Assembly: GCA_036250225.1 (NCBI GenBank)
Contig: JAPZLL010000037.1
Coordinates: forward strand, 248,001-312,000
DNA from: Cercophora sp. LCS_1
Taxonomy: Eukaryota; Ascomycota; Sordariomycetes; Sordariales; Lasiosphaeriaceae
DNA length: 64,000 bases
Reading direction: 5' to 3'
Position numbers and translations under genes: made by a program. Shown piece after piece: positions 45,198-55,929 of the stretch; within the stretch, counting starts at the first letter, position 1, and every line of letters begins with the position of its first letter. The notes under the pieces were generated by a model. It saw nothing but the letters and a program-made list of their open reading frames with translations. It searched no databases and had not been told where the DNA came from.

Positions 45198-47241
45198 TTA
45201 ATCTTCATCTCTAAAGTATTTGCCATCCACTCTGATATGAAGAAACCGCATACACGACTCAGTGTTTGTAAGCCAAAACGCTGTTCCTACGAGGTGAGCT
45301 GAAACTGCATTGTTCCCAACTCGAGTGGGAACATGGAACAGGAGAGCATCACTCTTCTCGCCAAATGTCGCCCCTGATGAGAAGGGGTCCAGTGCTAGGA
45401 TCTCCGAAAGCGTCAGCTTCCTGCCACTCCAAAGCCAGCGCGGTTCCCCGCCTTGATCATCTGTCTCTTCGACTTTGGAAATTCGATCGCACTTCCAGTC
45501 AAATGATGAGTTTGCCCAAGCTCCCGAAGTCTCTGACCAAGTCGGGGGCTCGTAACGAAAAGGTTGTTTTTTGACAGCCCTTACTAGTACATAGCCCTGG
45601 TATCGGGCTTGATTACTGCTGAAGAGAGATGTAGTTCCCCAACAAGTTACCGAGAAGATAGCGCCGCTTGCCCCAGCGCCTGTCTCCATCAATAACGGAA
45701 CAAAGCCCCGTCCAGGCCTCCATGTTCGATGCTGAGGACACTTGGCACCAATATACATCTTTATCCTTGGAACGTTATCATTCTTGGGGTCGTTTAGGGG
45801 CCAGACTGCAACTCCCGGGGCTTGATCCCATTGAAAGATGGAGTGCATTGTGTCGGATTGGCGAACGAAGATGGCGGTCGGGCGAAAGAACTTTTCAAAA
45901 AGCTTCTTGGGCAGAGTGACTGCCATGAGGTGACCGCGGAACATTTGAGACCTGTCAAGCTCATAGTCCGTGTAAAAGGCACGGGCATATGTCTTTTCTG
46001 TAATTCTGTCTCCGCCCAGAAACACTGCGACCCCGCTGCAGCTCGAACCGCTGTAGAACATGGTGAGCATTCCTAACGGCTGGTGATCCCCGAAATAGGT
46101 TTTCTTGGTCCTCTGGCTGGGCCTGGGATCGTATATATTCAGAGTGATAGATAGACCCTTGTTTGTAATAATATATGGGACCGAAGGGACGTATGATCCT
46201 TGATTGTAGGGCCCGATGTAGGATGAAGCGTAAAAAAACACCGGATCTGGAGCAAACATGGACGTTGCGCCAGATGTAATCACCTGGGCGCTTTGATATG
46301 GCGTTCGGTCGAGAGTTTGAGCGCTGTTACCGATCGGACGAACATCCCACCCGGAATTGACTAGATGGGTTGATCTGAGTGTTGGAAAGTTGGGACTGCG
46401 ACGGCCCGTGTGCGGAAAGCGAGGGAGCCAGTCCCATGCAAAAACGGTTTGGTCGTCCGACGTCTTGATGAGTTCTTCTTGAAGACGTTGGAAGGCCCGG
46501 TGGCCTTCCCCATACAGCAGAGGCCTGAGACTGATGCGTCAGCAAGCCAGATGAACTAGTTGGGATGATGTAGTCGTACATGTTCACTCCGAAGATCCCA
46601 AGCAGACAGTACGCAATGTCCTCCAAGCGTGTCGTGATCCGGTTCGACGCCCACGACATCCGAGTCGAGATGTGAGCTGTGCTCAGGCGTCCTCGGACGA
46701 GATACGTCCCGGAAATTCCCGTGATATTGGAGATGATTCCCCTGAGCTCCGCCTTGGTGCCAATGCTGATCCATTGTGAGTTGAAGAAGATGAGATTCTG
46801 AGGCGCCAATAGCTCTTGCAGTGTCCATCCACGTGTAAACCATGCGCTCTTTCTGAACTCTGCGTTACCGGGGAGATTCGACCCGGGCGGCTGTGGTGGT
46901 CTTGGATCATGGACATCCGAGAGATATGCATAACAAACAGAGGCGCGCTCATAGAAGTGATACATGGAGTTGATGGCTTCTGAAAGCTCCGAGCTGCTTT
47001 TCTTGTCGATGCAGTTGGTGTCGACCCAGAGATACTCCAGGTTGTCGCGCCGTGCCTGTTCACAGGCTTTCAGGATTTTGGAATACCCCGGACGGGCTGC
47101 GATGTGGCCGTGGTCATCGTGCCATTCCTGGAAACTGACTTCGTCATTGTTGCTGCCCCATCGATGGGAGAGGATTGCATAGGCCGGCGGTGAGACCTGG
47201 AAGTTTTGGAGCTTGAGGGAGTTTGTGTCAATCAGCCACAT
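45198..47241 (-). CDS. HET-domain protein, intact, one intron
   Basis: Exons 46580-47241 and 45198-46524 join in phase over a 55-base intron (GTACGA..CTCAG, branch GCTGAC) to 662 residues. The HET domain is complete: MWLIDTNSLKLQNF, YAILSHRWGSNNDEVSFQEW, EYLWVDTNCIDKKSSSELSE, SAWFTRGWTLQELLAP, RMSWASNRITTRLEDIAYCL, and GVNMPLLYGEGHRAFQRLQE across the splice. The remaining 400 residues form the variable C-terminal part without NACHT or repeats. It is of the same class as the gene at 33880. Expected role: cell-fusion recognition and death signalling. Confidence 0.9.
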
Positions 47242-47950
47242 TTCTTTTCGACAAATTTGCCCTTCAACTATTGTGGGCGCTTAAGTCGGGCAGGCGTCCG
47301 GTGGGCGGTGGTCGGGATGAAGATGGGAAGAGCAAACAGAAGTAGGCTCCGTCTTGCGATGTCGGTTAGACGCGACGGGAATCAGCGCGGTAATCCCATC
47401 TTGGTTAGCCCATTTTGTCACGTGGTCCAGCTTGACAACAATGCGGGGTTTCGGGCTTTATCTGAAGCCACAACTTCAGCCCAGCCACTGACATCGTTCC
47501 GCCATGCGCTGAAGGATGGACAGCCTTGTCACCGTGGTATCGATTTTTTTTATTTTTTTTTCTTGAGAAAAGCAGAATTGTATGCCTGGGTAATAGCAGT
47601 GTTGCTTAGCCAGTAGCAATTTGATACATTTATTATGAGACGCATGTGCCGGACATTTGCATCAATGCTTCATTGATCCCTCTCTGTATGCTTTCGAGAA
47701 CTTGAGTCTCTGCATGGCCGAGAGCGAGGTCAACTTCGACATGGATGATATATTGGCCAGACGAGGCGCTCAAGTTGTTCTAGGCCTGCAGGACAAGATT
47801 TCGATTAGAATTGAGGAGTTTAGAAAGAGCCCTGTGGGCAAACTCCAGGCCGTGTCACGGTCCTACGGGCTGGCCACATGCACTCCGGCAGTGAGTTGGG
47901 TGAGCTATTGTAATATTGCTACGAAGAAGAAAGGAAAGGAAAAGGTTTCT
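47242..47950. other. Intergenic with a weak small reading frame
   Basis: The stretch is upstream of the HET gene. A plus-strand frame from ATG 47714 to 47980 (88 codons, containing MDDILARRGAQVVLGLQDKI) is open but matches nothing known and runs into an LTR-like sequence. I give it low weight. An A/T-rich run is at 47545-47575. Confidence 0.25.
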
Positions 47951-48135
47951 GTTGGATATAATTCGGCCCAGCAACGTTGAGGAACCCCCACAGGGCCCTG
48001 TGTAGAACTGTGTGGATCTCCAGGGAGCCCTGCAGCCCCTGGAGGGCGCTAAGCGCACTAGAGCCGCCACTTCACAGCACTGGCCAACCCACACAGATAT
48101 ATATCGCTGGCTTTCTTCCACCAGATAGTCGGAAT
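47951..48135 (+). mobile_element. Possible retrotransposon LTR remnant (copia-like)
   Basis: The stretch starts TGTTGGATATAATTC, the usual 5' end of Ty1/copia LTRs. It then has a CCTGTG-rich block and a TATA-like ATATATAT (about 48101-48108) followed by GCTGGCTTTCTTCCACCAGA, which resembles transcription-start regions of fungal copia LTRs. No matching 3' CA terminus with target-site repeat and no internal coding region are seen. It would be a truncated solo LTR; the call is from pattern memory. Confidence 0.35.
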
Positions 48136-48256
48136 CTTTTAAAGTTGAGGGTCCTTCTTTCTAGTAAAGTAGGTTATTATTACTTTTAGGGGGATTCAGG
48201 GGTATCGGTAATCCGGTCAATTAGGTGGTGGCTGCACGGGCCACTTTTTCAAGTTT

Positions 48257-48310
48257 CTATCCCGGTACAAGTTGCTATTTCAGTGCAAGTTGCCATCCCA
48301 GTGCGGGTTA
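48257..48310 (+). repeat. 18-base tandem repeat, three units
   Basis: Three successive 18-base units start at 48257, 48275 and 48293 (CTATCCCGGTACAAGTTG, CTATTTCAGTGCAAGTTG, CCATCCCAGTGCGGGTTA). The first two differ at 4 positions and the third is more diverged. Confidence 0.7.
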
Positions 48311-48406
48311 ACCCAGTATATAGGGTTGGAACCCCCCTGAAAGTTGGAAACATTAAAGCCACAGGTTCCCACTACGGTATGCAAAGGTAGAAAACAAGAA
48401 GTCGAA

Positions 48407-48471
48407 TAGCTTGACCTCGTTTCGATCGAGGGGCCTCCGGGTTGTGAGCCCGGCGCGCTTCCGCTGCGCCA
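48407..48471 (-). pseudogene. Truncated initiator tRNA-Met copy
   Basis: This copy matches the intact tRNA at 54056-54127 from the D-stem to the 3' end, including about 30 bases of 3' flank (GCAAA...GAA on the plus strand). The 5' acceptor strand is replaced by unrelated sequence, the 3' acceptor has one change, and the anticodon loop reads CTCACAA (CAC) instead of CTCATAA (CAT). It cannot form an acceptor stem and is a dead partial duplicate. Confidence 0.85.
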
Positions 48472-48479
48472 GGATATGG

Positions 48480-49065
48480 ATTTCGCTCGGTTGCGTTGGA
48501 GAGCAAAAACAGGTCAACATCCCCTATGGCACTGATATTGTGGTTACCTAGACATGACATGACGCGAAGTCGAGAAGGGTTCAATGTTCACGATGTGTGC
48601 ACGCCCGAGCCTCATGGACCTGGCTGTGGTGTTGATCTCTCGGGCATGTTGAAAAAATGGGCTGTAAGCTGCTAGGAAGCCCGGGTTCATCCAGGGCCGG
48701 CACGCAAGCAGCCCTTGGAGGTCTTGGCAAACCCCAATCAACACCCGAAGTCGGACAGAAAGCTTGGTCCTTACTAATAGGATATGAGTTTCTGCGAAGA
48801 GGACGTTGGGTTTCTCCTGGGCGAGGGTGAGCATGAGCATACAGATCTGATGTTTCGTCATCCTGGAGGACCAGCAATTGTCGAAAACGTTGCTGGAAAA
48901 CGCTACGCGCTGTGGAATTGCAGTGTAGCCCCAACTTTAGAACTATCCACTGCTATGGTCCTTGCAATAAGTTAAATAAAACCTCTACTTATTATCTATT
49001 CGGCCTGGGGTTGATAGAACACCAAACTCAACGCTGGAGGTTATGGGTTGTTCTACTCCTGAGTG
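48480..49065. other. Intergenic, nothing firm
   Basis: Two overlapping minus-strand frames (48544-48861, 48581-48934) are open but show no domain. No other signal is seen between the tRNA relic and the 3' end of the NACHT-WD40 gene. Confidence 0.3.
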
Positions 49066-52000
49066 TTATGCAAGTAACTTGGGGTGCCTCTTGCCGGCTG
49101 ATTCGGGAGGTGGCACGTCGGGAGAGAACCCAAAAATGAGCACCTGTCCCGCCTTACACCCAATCGCGACCGTATAACCAGAAACGACTGAGGCCGTAGG
49201 CTTGTACTCCCGGGGGAGGTAAATAACCCTCCTACCGTTCCACGTGATCCACCAGCTGTTATCCGTATCTCCATCACTGCTCTGATCCTCACTGGAAGTA
49301 CTGGAATCCTCATCGTTGCCCTGATCCTTGATGTGAACAATCTGGAGGCCATAGGGAGCCCATGCAGGATACCGAGCTTGCTCCGGTGTTGAAGTTGCTG
49401 AGTTCAAGGTGGGGACGAGCCTTGCTCCGAGGTCTGTGACAACGTAGTCGCTGGATCGTTCATCGAACCGTAGTCCCCGGTAGGCATGTTCGGTTTCGAC
49501 CGGCTCGCAAAGCGTATGCCCTGTCTCTGCACACCAGACCACGACATGGGAAGCGGACGATCCCATCACACGCCGCGAATCAGGGAAAAATGCAACGTGT
49601 TGGAAAGCATCCCGAATACCGACACCGCCCAGCTCGTATTTAAGGGTCCATGACTCGCAATCCCATATCCTCACTGACAAATCATCCCCTCCTGAAGCCA
49701 GAGTGCGTCCGTTTTCGGCCCAAGACACGCATCGGACGTACTCAGTGTGGCCCTCCAGCTTCTTGTAGTGGCTCAGCCCGGCGTTCTCACGGGACGGGGG
49801 TTTTCCTTCCAGGTCCCAAATACGAACCATAGCATCGTCGGAGGCTGTTGCCACGTAACGCCCGTTGGGCGAGAAAGTCGATTGCCGGACCCAGTCGTGG
49901 TGCCCGGTCAGTCGGGCGAGCAAGCTGCCGCTCTCGACGCTCCAAACCCCAGCAGTCCCGTCATATGACGAAGAGACCAGCTTCTTGCCGTCAAGAGAGA
50001 AAGCGAGGTGGCAAATGGTGCTCGAGTGTTCCATATTTGCCTCTAGCGGCACTGGCAGCCCAGAGTCGGCGTCCCAGATGCGGATACTTTGTGACTGCGC
50101 TGCGGCGACGCGCTTTCCATCGAGGGATATCCCGAGAGCGGTGATGTATCGTTGGTCAACCTCCGGGCACTGCTGAGTTAGCTCGCTTCCGGTGCTCTGA
50201 TGGCTGTCCCACATGATGACGTCGCCACTGGTGGAGCCGGCGCCCAGGCGTTGTCCGTTTGGCGAAAGAGCAGTACATATGGTCCCTCTCGCTGGCACCC
50301 TGGCCGTGATAGTCTCGGTGGGGAGGTCCCACACACATATCTCATCTTTCTGGGCGGTGGAAAGCGTAGTCCCATCTTCGGAAAATGCAAGACACAAAAT
50401 ATTGGCCGAACTGGTAAGGGTGCAGACTTGGGTGAATGTTTCTGTGTCCCAGATGCGAACCACGTCTTCCTTACACGATGCCAACCGAGATCTGTCAAAA
50501 CAGTATTCCAGGTACGACGCGCCGACCTCGAACCGCTGTTTGGCGGGAGGGTCACGTGCGACGTCCTGAAAGGTTATTGACTCATCATTTGCCCATGCGA
50601 AGGAGCTCCCAGTTGGCGACAGCGCTGCCTCCACCGCCCCGGGAAGAGAGTGGGTAGAGCCGTCAAATGTGTTCGTGTTCCAAAGGTGCACAGTCCTTCC
50701 CGAGGTGAGGACCATCAACTTCGAACTGTCCGAGGAGAACCTGACGCTGAGAACTCTTCGTTCAACGTACCTGTCCATGATAGGCTGCCCGGTGAAGAGG
50801 TCCCAAATCCGGACATGACAATCGTCAGAGCCTGATGCCACGAGGCCTTTGGATGATGAGCCCACCGCCATGACCCAGTCGCTGTGGCCTCGAAATACTC
50901 GCTGAGTGGTCCCGGTTTCAACATCCCACACCCGCACTGTTCGGTCATCGGATGCTGAGATGAGCAGTCGACCGTCCAGCGAGAACTCCACCTCTCTTAC
51001 CCAGTTAGTATGGCTTCCGAGTATTCGAGTGTCTCGACTCCAGCTCTGTATTGCCGGATACGTGGTTACCCAAGGGAAGTGGTGTGCGGCGAAGTCACGT
51101 TTGACGAAGTGAGTCTCAGGGCAGAATAGGAGGGAATTTTGGGCTGGGATAATCCCGGACATGTTGGTCGACGCGTGAAACTCGATTAGGTTGTATACGT
51201 CGCGCAAAACCGACAAAAAAGTCACTGCAGCTTCCAAGCTGCTGCTCTGTAATGGAAAAGGTATCAGTGCTTCTGTCCACATCTAGCATTAGGGGACAGG
51301 TTTGACAGGCCGGCTTACCTTGGCTGCAGCCGCGAGGTTGCGAAGGCTCCATGAAGCAGCTCGAAGTTGATCGATGTCATCCAGGATATCAATCCATTGC
51401 GTGGCGTGCTGCTTGAGAAATGAGAGGATCAAGCCAGACGTTTGCCCATCGCTTGGGAGAGACTCCATCTCGCATGCATGCTGTATCCACCAAAGGGAAG
51501 AGTACCTGACCGACACCAAAGACATTTCTCCCGGGCTTTTCTTCTCAATGGCAGAAACATTCCCGCCACTTTCCTGGCCTACCAAGAAATTGGTGAGAAC
51601 GTCGAGGCACCGCTCGGCAATCAGTGAGTGAAGATGTTCTGCACCGGAGTACCTCTGCACAGCAGCCTTCCTTGCGTAGTCCCGTGCCGAGTGATGCGAG
51701 AAATAGACGGTTCCGTCGTCGTGGACATCCAAGAAACCATAGCATCTCTTTGCTATGCGCCTGAAATCGACCGAATCTGGAACTTCGGCCAGCGCCACAA
51801 GCTCGGATTGGTGCAGAGGCCGATATGCGAGGGCGGCAACGGTGAGGATCGACAAGCAGTACGTGGAATCACCATAGGGAAGACTTGCTGATTTCCCCGT
51901 GCATCTTCTCCAAAAGCTTTTCCAAGTTATTCGGCGCGCCTTCAATGATCTTGTCCGCGTGCCAAGCCTCTGCTGCCATGAGCCGCTTGCACAGAATTTC

Positions 52001-53148
52001 GACCTCAACGTAGTTACTGCCTGTCCGTTGTGCCATCAGTGCGAGGATCTTGCCCTGCAGCTTCTTGTCGTAACCAATGTCTTGAGCAAGTTTTGACACT
52101 CTGTCAACGACATGCTTCTCGAAACGGATTGACGCATTCTCGGTGTCGGCATTGAGATCGATGTGACGGATGCACGGTGATTCCTCTGGCCAGATTGTGC
52201 GGGAGGTGCTAGAAATCAGCCATCGAAATGAGCGTGCCCACTGTGTTGATCTGAGCACAAGGCGCAAGAAATCCTGCTGTGTCGCCCTAGGAGCCTCGCC
52301 GAACTATTCGTCAACAGCATCGACAACGAGGTAAGTCTGGCCAGCGTCGCACAACACGGTATGGAGGAGACCGGAAAGAGTAAGGAAGTCGTTGGGATGG
52401 TCGAAATGCCTTCTCCCCGTCGAGCTGCGCAGTTCGTCTAGGTGCACTTTCAGATCGGGCTGATCTAAAAGCAAGAGCCCAACCAACCCTTTGATGATTG
52501 ATGCAGCTGAGTTGTCGGCCAGATCGTGGACACCGCAAAAGAAGTACGAAAGGTGCGACCACCCCCCCCCGACTTCCGGGCTCGCGCCATAACATCATTG
52601 ACGACCATGGCTAAGAGCGTCGACTTTCCGCTCCCCGGATCTCCGGTAACCCAAACAATCGGAGGATCGTCATCGTTCCAATTCGGATTATCGAAGGCCG
52701 TGTATTCAGGCTGGGAGACAAGCCACTTGTGGGAGTCCCGCAGCACGTCCGACCGGGTGCCTGTAACGTCGGGAAGGCCCTTTCTGGGGTCAATTGCGTG
52801 TAGTTCATCGAATACCTGGGTGCTGGAAGGGTCTGGCTCTGTGCCCTCGGAGGGGTCCGGCTCGCTGGTTTTTTGTGCCGCGCTGATCATTTTATCGGCT
52901 TCTTGCTTGATTCGGGAACCGATGGAACCATGACAGGCGAGAGCATTCTCCGCTTCAATCACCAGATTCAAGGGCGTCACGGGCCGGTCAAGGGTCAAAA
53001 TACCGAGCGACAGTCTGGTTAAATCCGGAATGTCAACCCCGTAGCGAAAACAGACAATATCGAACTTTCGGTTGAAAGGCGATGCGCACAGTGTCGTGAG
53101 TTGTGACTTGGTCCCAGGGGACCAAGGCAGATTGTAAAGTACAGACAT
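49066..53148 (-). pseudogene. NACHT-WD40 (STAND/NWD) gene, frameshifted
   Basis: NWD proteins are fungal NLR-like receptors for non-self. From ATG 53148 the frame runs through a linker into KGLPDVTGTRSDVLRDSHKW and the Walker A loop GDPGSGKSTLLAM. At a C9 run (52562-52570) the frame shifts; the continuation is LSYFFCGVHDLADNSAASII and TYLVVDAVDE with a TAG at about 52313. NACHT helices continue in that frame to 51869, another shift near 51890 restores DSTYCLSILTVAALAYRPLH, and the frame runs to an intron (51247-51318, in phase). After it a 738-codon open stretch holds at least eleven WD40 repeats ending in WD pairs such as VRVWDVE, VRIWDLE and VRIWDCE. The receptor part is intact and the ATPase part has two shifts and one stop. 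Errors at the C run are possible but would not explain the rest. Confidence 0.85.
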
Positions 53149-54055
53149 GAAAGGACTATGTTGTCAGAACAAAAACAAAAGGTCCACCTTGGGGGTCCAT
53201 GTCCAGCATTAAGAACCCACGATGTAAAAAGATATGATCGACCATACTGGGGCTCGAACCTAAAAACCATTTAGTATCAGCAACACTGCAATTGTAAACT
53301 AATCAGGGGCGGCTCGAGAGTGTGTGCTGTGCCCTTGGCAGCTTGTACCTCCTTGGATCGATCGGCATCCTCCGCTGGCAACTGCAAGATGGCTGGCACG
53401 CGAAATGGACTAGAAGCTAAGCCCCTGGGGTGTCATTTACTAAATGTGGCCCAGGACATTGGGGACGTTTAATTTTCTTATGTGCTTAAACGGCGGAAAA
53501 CTGTATAAGGACTGTTTGATAAAACCACTGTGTTATGGGGCTAGGCCCTGGATAGTTAATCTGGCCATTGGCCAGACCTTTGCCCCCCACCCCCCATCTT
53601 AATTGGGCTGTTGAATTTTGCTTTTAGGAAAATAAAAGTGCTAGAACAGCGGAGTTCAGAGGTGTTTGCTGATGAATTGAAATTCCTGACTCCTATTCTG
53701 ACTTGCGTTGGTCTCTAGCCCCTACCTGTTCTTATTCGTAGAATTTACACGATGAAACTGTTATACGCCTTGCCGTATGGAGGGCAACACGTCAAAAAAC
53801 AATTGAATCATGACTGCAAGAACGTGTTTGTAATGCTGAACCCAAGGAACAGGATGTTTTTGATGTGTTGAGCATTCATTGCTTGAAGCGCCTGTTGGGG
53901 CACCGTCTCGCACTTCCGAACAAAAAAGGGGTGTTTTTCACAGATATGAATGTGCCCGTGGCAAATCAATCATTGCTGCTCTGGAGCTGGAACGTGAGTC
54001 AGACGTGTGAGGTGCACCTACAAAAGATGCAAAATACAGGAAAAAAAAAATCGAA
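53149..54055. other. AT-rich intergenic stretch
   Basis: The stretch is AT-rich with C and A homopolymers (53582-53600, 54041-54050). No gene is supported. The A10 run at 54041-54050 is, on the minus strand, the T-run Pol III terminator of the tRNA below. Confidence 0.4.
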
Positions 54056-54127
54056 TAGCTTGGCCTCGTTTCGATCGAGGGACCTCCGGGTTATGAGCCC
54101 GGCGCGCTTCCGCTGCGCCACCAAGCT
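54056..54127 (-). tRNA. Initiator tRNA-Met (CAT)
   Basis: The 72 bases fold as AGCTTGG/CCAAGCT acceptor, GCGC/GCGC D-stem with loop AGCGGAA, CCGGG-CTCATAA-CCCGG anticodon arm, variable AGGTC, and CCTCG-ATCGAAA-CGAGG T-arm, with discriminator A. Initiator hallmarks are all present: A1:T72 pair, three G:C pairs closing the anticodon stem, and a T-loop beginning with A rather than T. A run of ten T follows the 3' end. No intron. Confidence 0.95.
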
Positions 54128-54786
54128 TTCTTTCCGACTTCGGATGATTGGTGCAGACACCAACAGAGCTTATCACCGCCAGTAGCGGGGCGCGACAAAC
54201 TTTGATCGATTGCACCCAAAACCATTTGTCTTGCATCAGATCAAGTTGTCAGGAGAATTTAAACCCAATAATCGTCTGGCCGGTTACAATTCTTGGGAGG
54301 CCTTACTTGCGACATTAGCGCCCGACGCTGACGTCATCGTGTGTTTACGTTCATCCACTCGTTTCAACCTCGGCCGACGATCGTGGACCCTGATGGGCAG
54401 CACGGAGGTCGCCGGCGCGGCACCGGATAAGACGGCGAGCCAAGCGACGGCTAAGCCCTGAGACACGCGGCGGTGTAGCGGCGTCTCCGCGATTGCGGCG
54501 ACTCAGAAGCGTCGAGGCGAACTCTAGGCGTGCCTAAGCGGGTCCGGTGGAGCCTCAGGGACCCGGTCCGACTCCAGCTGCGCAGCGTCTAACAGCTGTC
54601 GCATCACCAGGGCCCTTGAATGACTCGAAGTGTTTCGACTTGTTTCCAGCTAAGGAACGGGTATAAGAGGTTGCGGATGACTCGGATGACCCGGACGACT
54701 TAGATCATCATCATCATCAGCCCGAACTCCAAACACCATCAACACCAAAAATCATCACCGAACCGAACGTTGTCACCACCGCAACC
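54128..54786. promoter_or_regulatory. Upstream region of CVNH-LysM gene
   Basis: No gene is seen. TATAAG at 54662-54667 lies 120 bases before the ATG, a plausible core promoter. CATCATCATCATCAG-type repeats lie in the leader near 54705. Confidence 0.4.
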
Positions 54787-55929
54787 ATGAGCTACTACAA
54801 CACCAACCCCCCGCAGTACAACCAGCCCCAGTACCCACCCCAGGGAAACAACAACAACAACAACAACAACCAAGGCGAAGCAGCGTCCTACTACGACATG
54901 CCCAACAACCCGAACCCGCAATGGCAGCAGCAGCAGCAGCAGCAACAGCAGCGATACGACCAGCCCCAGCAAGACGGTGAGCGCGGCTTCCTTGGCGCAG
55001 TCGGAGGCGGCATTGCAGGCGGAGTAGGCGGCCACGCCATCGGCGGCAAGACAGGCCATAGCAAGCTGAGCAGTACGTTTCCCATTCTCCAACCACACCT
55101 TCTCCCTCCATCCTTCGACATCCTCAAGTCCCATTCTTGGCAACAACTGTCACTAACACACACCCCAGCCGCCTTTGGCGTAATAGCCGGTGCCGTAGCA
55201 GGACACAAAATCCAAGACGGCGTCTCCGACTGGAAAGACAACCGCGACGAAGAAAAGGAACGGCAGAAGCGCGAAGAAGAAGACCGCAAGCGTCGCGAAG
55301 AGGAAGACCGTCGTCGTCGTGAAGAAGAGGAGCGTCGTCGCAAGGATAATCGTCGATCACCATCCCCTCGTCGTCGTTCCCCATCGCCTCGTCGGGATCG
55401 CGACTCCGGCTCAGGTGTCAATTACGCCGGTAACTTTTCTGGGTCGGCGCGTGATGTCCGCGTTGAAGCGCACGGCGAGTATATGCTCCACGCGTCGTGC
55501 AAGAGAAGGGACGGGAGTTACCAGTCCAGCTCCATCTCGTTGAACAAGTTGTTGGAGAACGACCAGGGGAGTTTCCGGTGGGTTGGGAAGCGTCAGGGGG
55601 GTGGAGGGAAGAGGACTGTTACTGTGCAGCGGGGAGATACGCTGCGGGGGATTGCGAGGCAGGTTGGGTGTGAGTGGGAGGTGTTGGCGCGGGAGAACGG
55701 CCTCCAGAATCCGGACTTGATTTATCCCGGGCAGGTGCTGCAGGTTCCTGGTGGCGGGGGCTGTGGCGGGGATGTCGGCAATTTTGGGTTGTCGGCGAGG
55801 AATGTCAGGCTTGTTGATGGCGGTAGGAGGTTGGAGGGTGAGCTGATGAGGGACGGGCGGTGGGTTGGGAGCTCGATTGTGCTGGATGAGAGGATTGGGA
55901 ATGATAATGGTACCCTGGTGTTCAACTAA
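54787..55929 (+). CDS. Cyanovirin-N lectin with inserted LysM domain
   Basis: This is a carbohydrate-binding protein of the fungal CVNH-LysM type. Exons 54787-55072 and 55169-55929 join in phase over a 96-base intron to 348 residues. The N-terminus is rich in Asn, Gln and Pro with poly-Asn and poly-Gln runs. A glycine-zipper segment (LGAVGGGIAGGVGGHAIGGK, then FGVIAGAVAGHKIQD) spans the splice, and a strongly charged Glu/Arg helix follows (about 125-175). Then comes a CVNH half (FSGSARDVRVEAHGEYMLHA), a LysM (VTVQRGDTLRGIARQVGCEW to YPGQVLQVPGG) inserted in it, and the second CVNH half (NFGLSARNVRLVDGGRRLEG to the C-terminus). No signal peptide is seen. LysM binds chitin-like glycans and CVNH binds mannose; the specificity here is inferred. 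Confidence 0.9.
   Translation: MSYYNTNPPQYNQPQYPPQGNNNNNNNNQGEAASYYDMPNNPNPQWQQQQQQQQQRYDQPQQDGERGFLGAVGGGIAGGVGGHAIGGKTGHSKLSSTFPILQPHLLPPSFDILKSHSWQQLSLTHTPAAFGVIAGAVAGHKIQDGVSDWKDNRDEEKERQKREEEDRKRREEEDRRRREEEERRRKDNRRSPSPRRRSPSPRRDRDSGSGVNYAGNFSGSARDVRVEAHGEYMLHASCKRRDGSYQSSSISLNKLLENDQGSFRWVGKRQGGGGKRTVTVQRGDTLRGIARQVGCEWEVLARENGLQNPDLIYPGQVLQVPGGGGCGGDVGNFGLSARNVRLVDGGRRLEGELMRDGRWVGSSIVLDERIGNDNGTLVFN

Noticed and set aside
53225..53310. tRNA-like stretch with GGTTCGAGCCCC-type T-loop on the minus strand
   Set aside because: The T-stem has a mismatch and neither the D-arm nor a matching acceptor stem can be drawn; at most a degraded relic.
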